64,000 bases of DNA from Streptomyces fradiae ATCC 10745 = DSM 40063 (GTDB lineage: Bacteria > Actinomycetota > Actinomycetes > Streptomycetales > Streptomycetaceae). Shown here in pieces: positions 63,225-64,000 of the stretch; the stretch's first letter is position 1, and the number at the start of each line of letters is the position of its first letter. Under the pieces are notes generated by a model, which worked only from the letters and a program-made list of their open reading frames with translations, was not told the DNA's origin and did not search any database. Location of the stretch: the NCBI RefSeq assembly GCF_008704425.1, contig NZ_CP023696.1:6550501-6614500 (forward strand), written 5' to 3'. The position numbers and the translations under genes were made by a program.

Positions 63225-64000
63225 CTACCCCTGCGGCGCCAGCTCCGCGTCCAGCGCCCGCAGGCGGGCCCGCACCGAAGCCCGCCGCCCCTCCGGCACG
63301 GCGGCCGCCAGCGCCCGCCACACCTCCACGTCGTCCTCGCCCCAGGGGCTGCCCGCCCAGTCCGCCAGCAGCCGCGCGTCCCCGTGCGCGAGGAGCGCCG
63401 CCCGCAGCTCGTCCGCCAGCCGCCGGCGCGCCCGCACCACCCACGGCGCCGTCGAACGCGGCAGCAGCGGACCCGCGTACCCGCCCACCGCCGCCGTCAC
63501 CGCCCCCGACGCCAGCCGCCGCGCCACCGCCTCGAAGTCCGCGTCCACCGCGACCCCCAGGCGGTACGGGCGCGACCGCAGCAGCTCGGGCCCGAGCACG
63601 GCCCGCAGCCGCGACAACTCGGCGCGCAGGGTCACCGGCGTGACCGACCCCTCCTCGTACAGCGCCGCCAGCAGCCCGTCGCCCGACAGGCCCCGCGGAT
63701 GCCCCGCCAGCACCACCACCAGCTCGCTGTGGCGCGGCCCGAGCCGCACCGTGCGTCCGCCCACCGACAGCAGCGCCTCGTCGCGGCCCAGCGCGGTCAG
63801 CCGAGCCTGGCCGGCCGACGGCGCCGCCGCGCCCGGCAGCAGGGCCAGGTGGCCCTCCACCGACCGCGCCACGGCCTGCACGAACGCCAGGCTGTGCGGG
63901 TGGGCCAGCCGGTCCCCGCCCGTGATGTCCACCGCGCCCAGCAGCCGTCCCGTGCGCGGGTCGTGCACCGGTGCCGCCGCACACGTCCACGCCTGCACCG
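63225..64000 (-). CDS. GAF-domain transcriptional regulator, N-terminus outside the window
   Basis: C-terminal 258 aa of a longer protein cut by the window edge. The visible start ([20 protein letters not shown], then [20 protein letters not shown]) is the end of a GAF sensor domain as in AcoR-type regulators. The rest (about 75-160: [35 protein letters not shown]) resembles a winged-helix or bacterial transcriptional-activator-like DNA-binding part in place of a sigma-54 domain. It is encoded upstream of the aldehyde dehydrogenase on the same strand. Confidence 0.8.
   Translation of the reverse strand, partial: VQAWTCAAAPVHDPRTGRLLGAVDITGGDRLAHPHSLAFVQAVARSVEGHLALLPGAAAPSAGQARLTALGRDEALLSVGGRTVRLGPRHSELVVVLAGHPRGLSGDGLLAALYEEGSVTPVTLRAELSRLRAVLGPELLRSRPYRLGVAVDADFEAVARRLASGAVTAAVGGYAGPLLPRSTAPWVVRARRRLADELRAALLAHGDARLLADWAGSPWGEDDVEVWRALAAAVPEGRRASVRARLRALDAELAPQG

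Overview
The window is high-GC DNA with third-position G/C bias, GTG starts, mycothiol-linked enzymes, AfsA/ScbR-type hormone genes and a sigma-R-like promoter. All of this points to a Streptomyces (or close actinomycete) chromosome, probably an accessory-rich region. No rRNA, tRNA or CRISPR array was seen.

Layout. 0.5-1.3 kb: a DinB-fold gene whose 3' end runs into a decayed transposase remnant. 1.4-7.3 kb: a polyhydroxybutyrate (PHB) utilisation locus, with a secreted PHB depolymerase, a secreted 3-hydroxybutyrate-oligomer hydrolase, 3-hydroxybutyrate dehydrogenase and an MHS-family transporter. 7.5-12.9 kb: a persulfide/sulfite detoxification regulon (rhodanese, CstB-like MBL-rhodanese protein, rhodanese-membrane protein, TauE exporter, thioredoxin, CstR-type repressor) carrying GC-tract operators, with an intact IS481-family element in the middle. 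13-31 kb: small regulator/enzyme units, including two TetR genes with clear palindromic operators, an amidase, an erythromycin-esterase-like protein, a serine hydrolase, a Ser/Thr kinase, a GerMN lipoprotein, an HxlR/NmrA pair and the mycothiol-dependent formaldehyde dehydrogenase pair. 31.5-33 kb: a macrolide-type glycosyltransferase preceded by what looks like a leaderless 8-codon leader peptide that can base-pair with the sequence next to the glycosyltransferase ribosome binding site.

36.3-58.3 kb looks like a biosynthetic gene cluster. A minus-strand set phzC-phzD-phzE-aroA-aroC-aroK supplies chorismate and turns it into trans-2,3-dihydro-3-hydroxyanthranilate (DHHA). No phzF, phzA/B or phzG is present, so phenazine is not the obvious product. 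Instead there is a complete carboxylic acid reductase translationally coupled to an SDR dehydrogenase, plus a class IV aminotransferase-like protein, an MFS exporter with its TetR regulator, an AfsA-type gamma-butyrolactone synthase and two ScbR-like TetR receptors. Two neighbouring IS701-transposase-like proteins have lost catalytic acidic residues and look domesticated. The phzC and carboxylic acid reductase promoters share a directly repeated element (consensus CRACYTGACRGAT), which suggests a dedicated activator. A plausible route is chorismate to DHHA to 3-hydroxyanthranilate to 2-amino-3-hydroxybenzaldehyde; this is inference.

58.5-64 kb is housekeeping-like: NADP-glutamate dehydrogenase, a DEAD-box helicase, an aldehyde dehydrogenase and a truncated GAF-domain regulator at the window edge.
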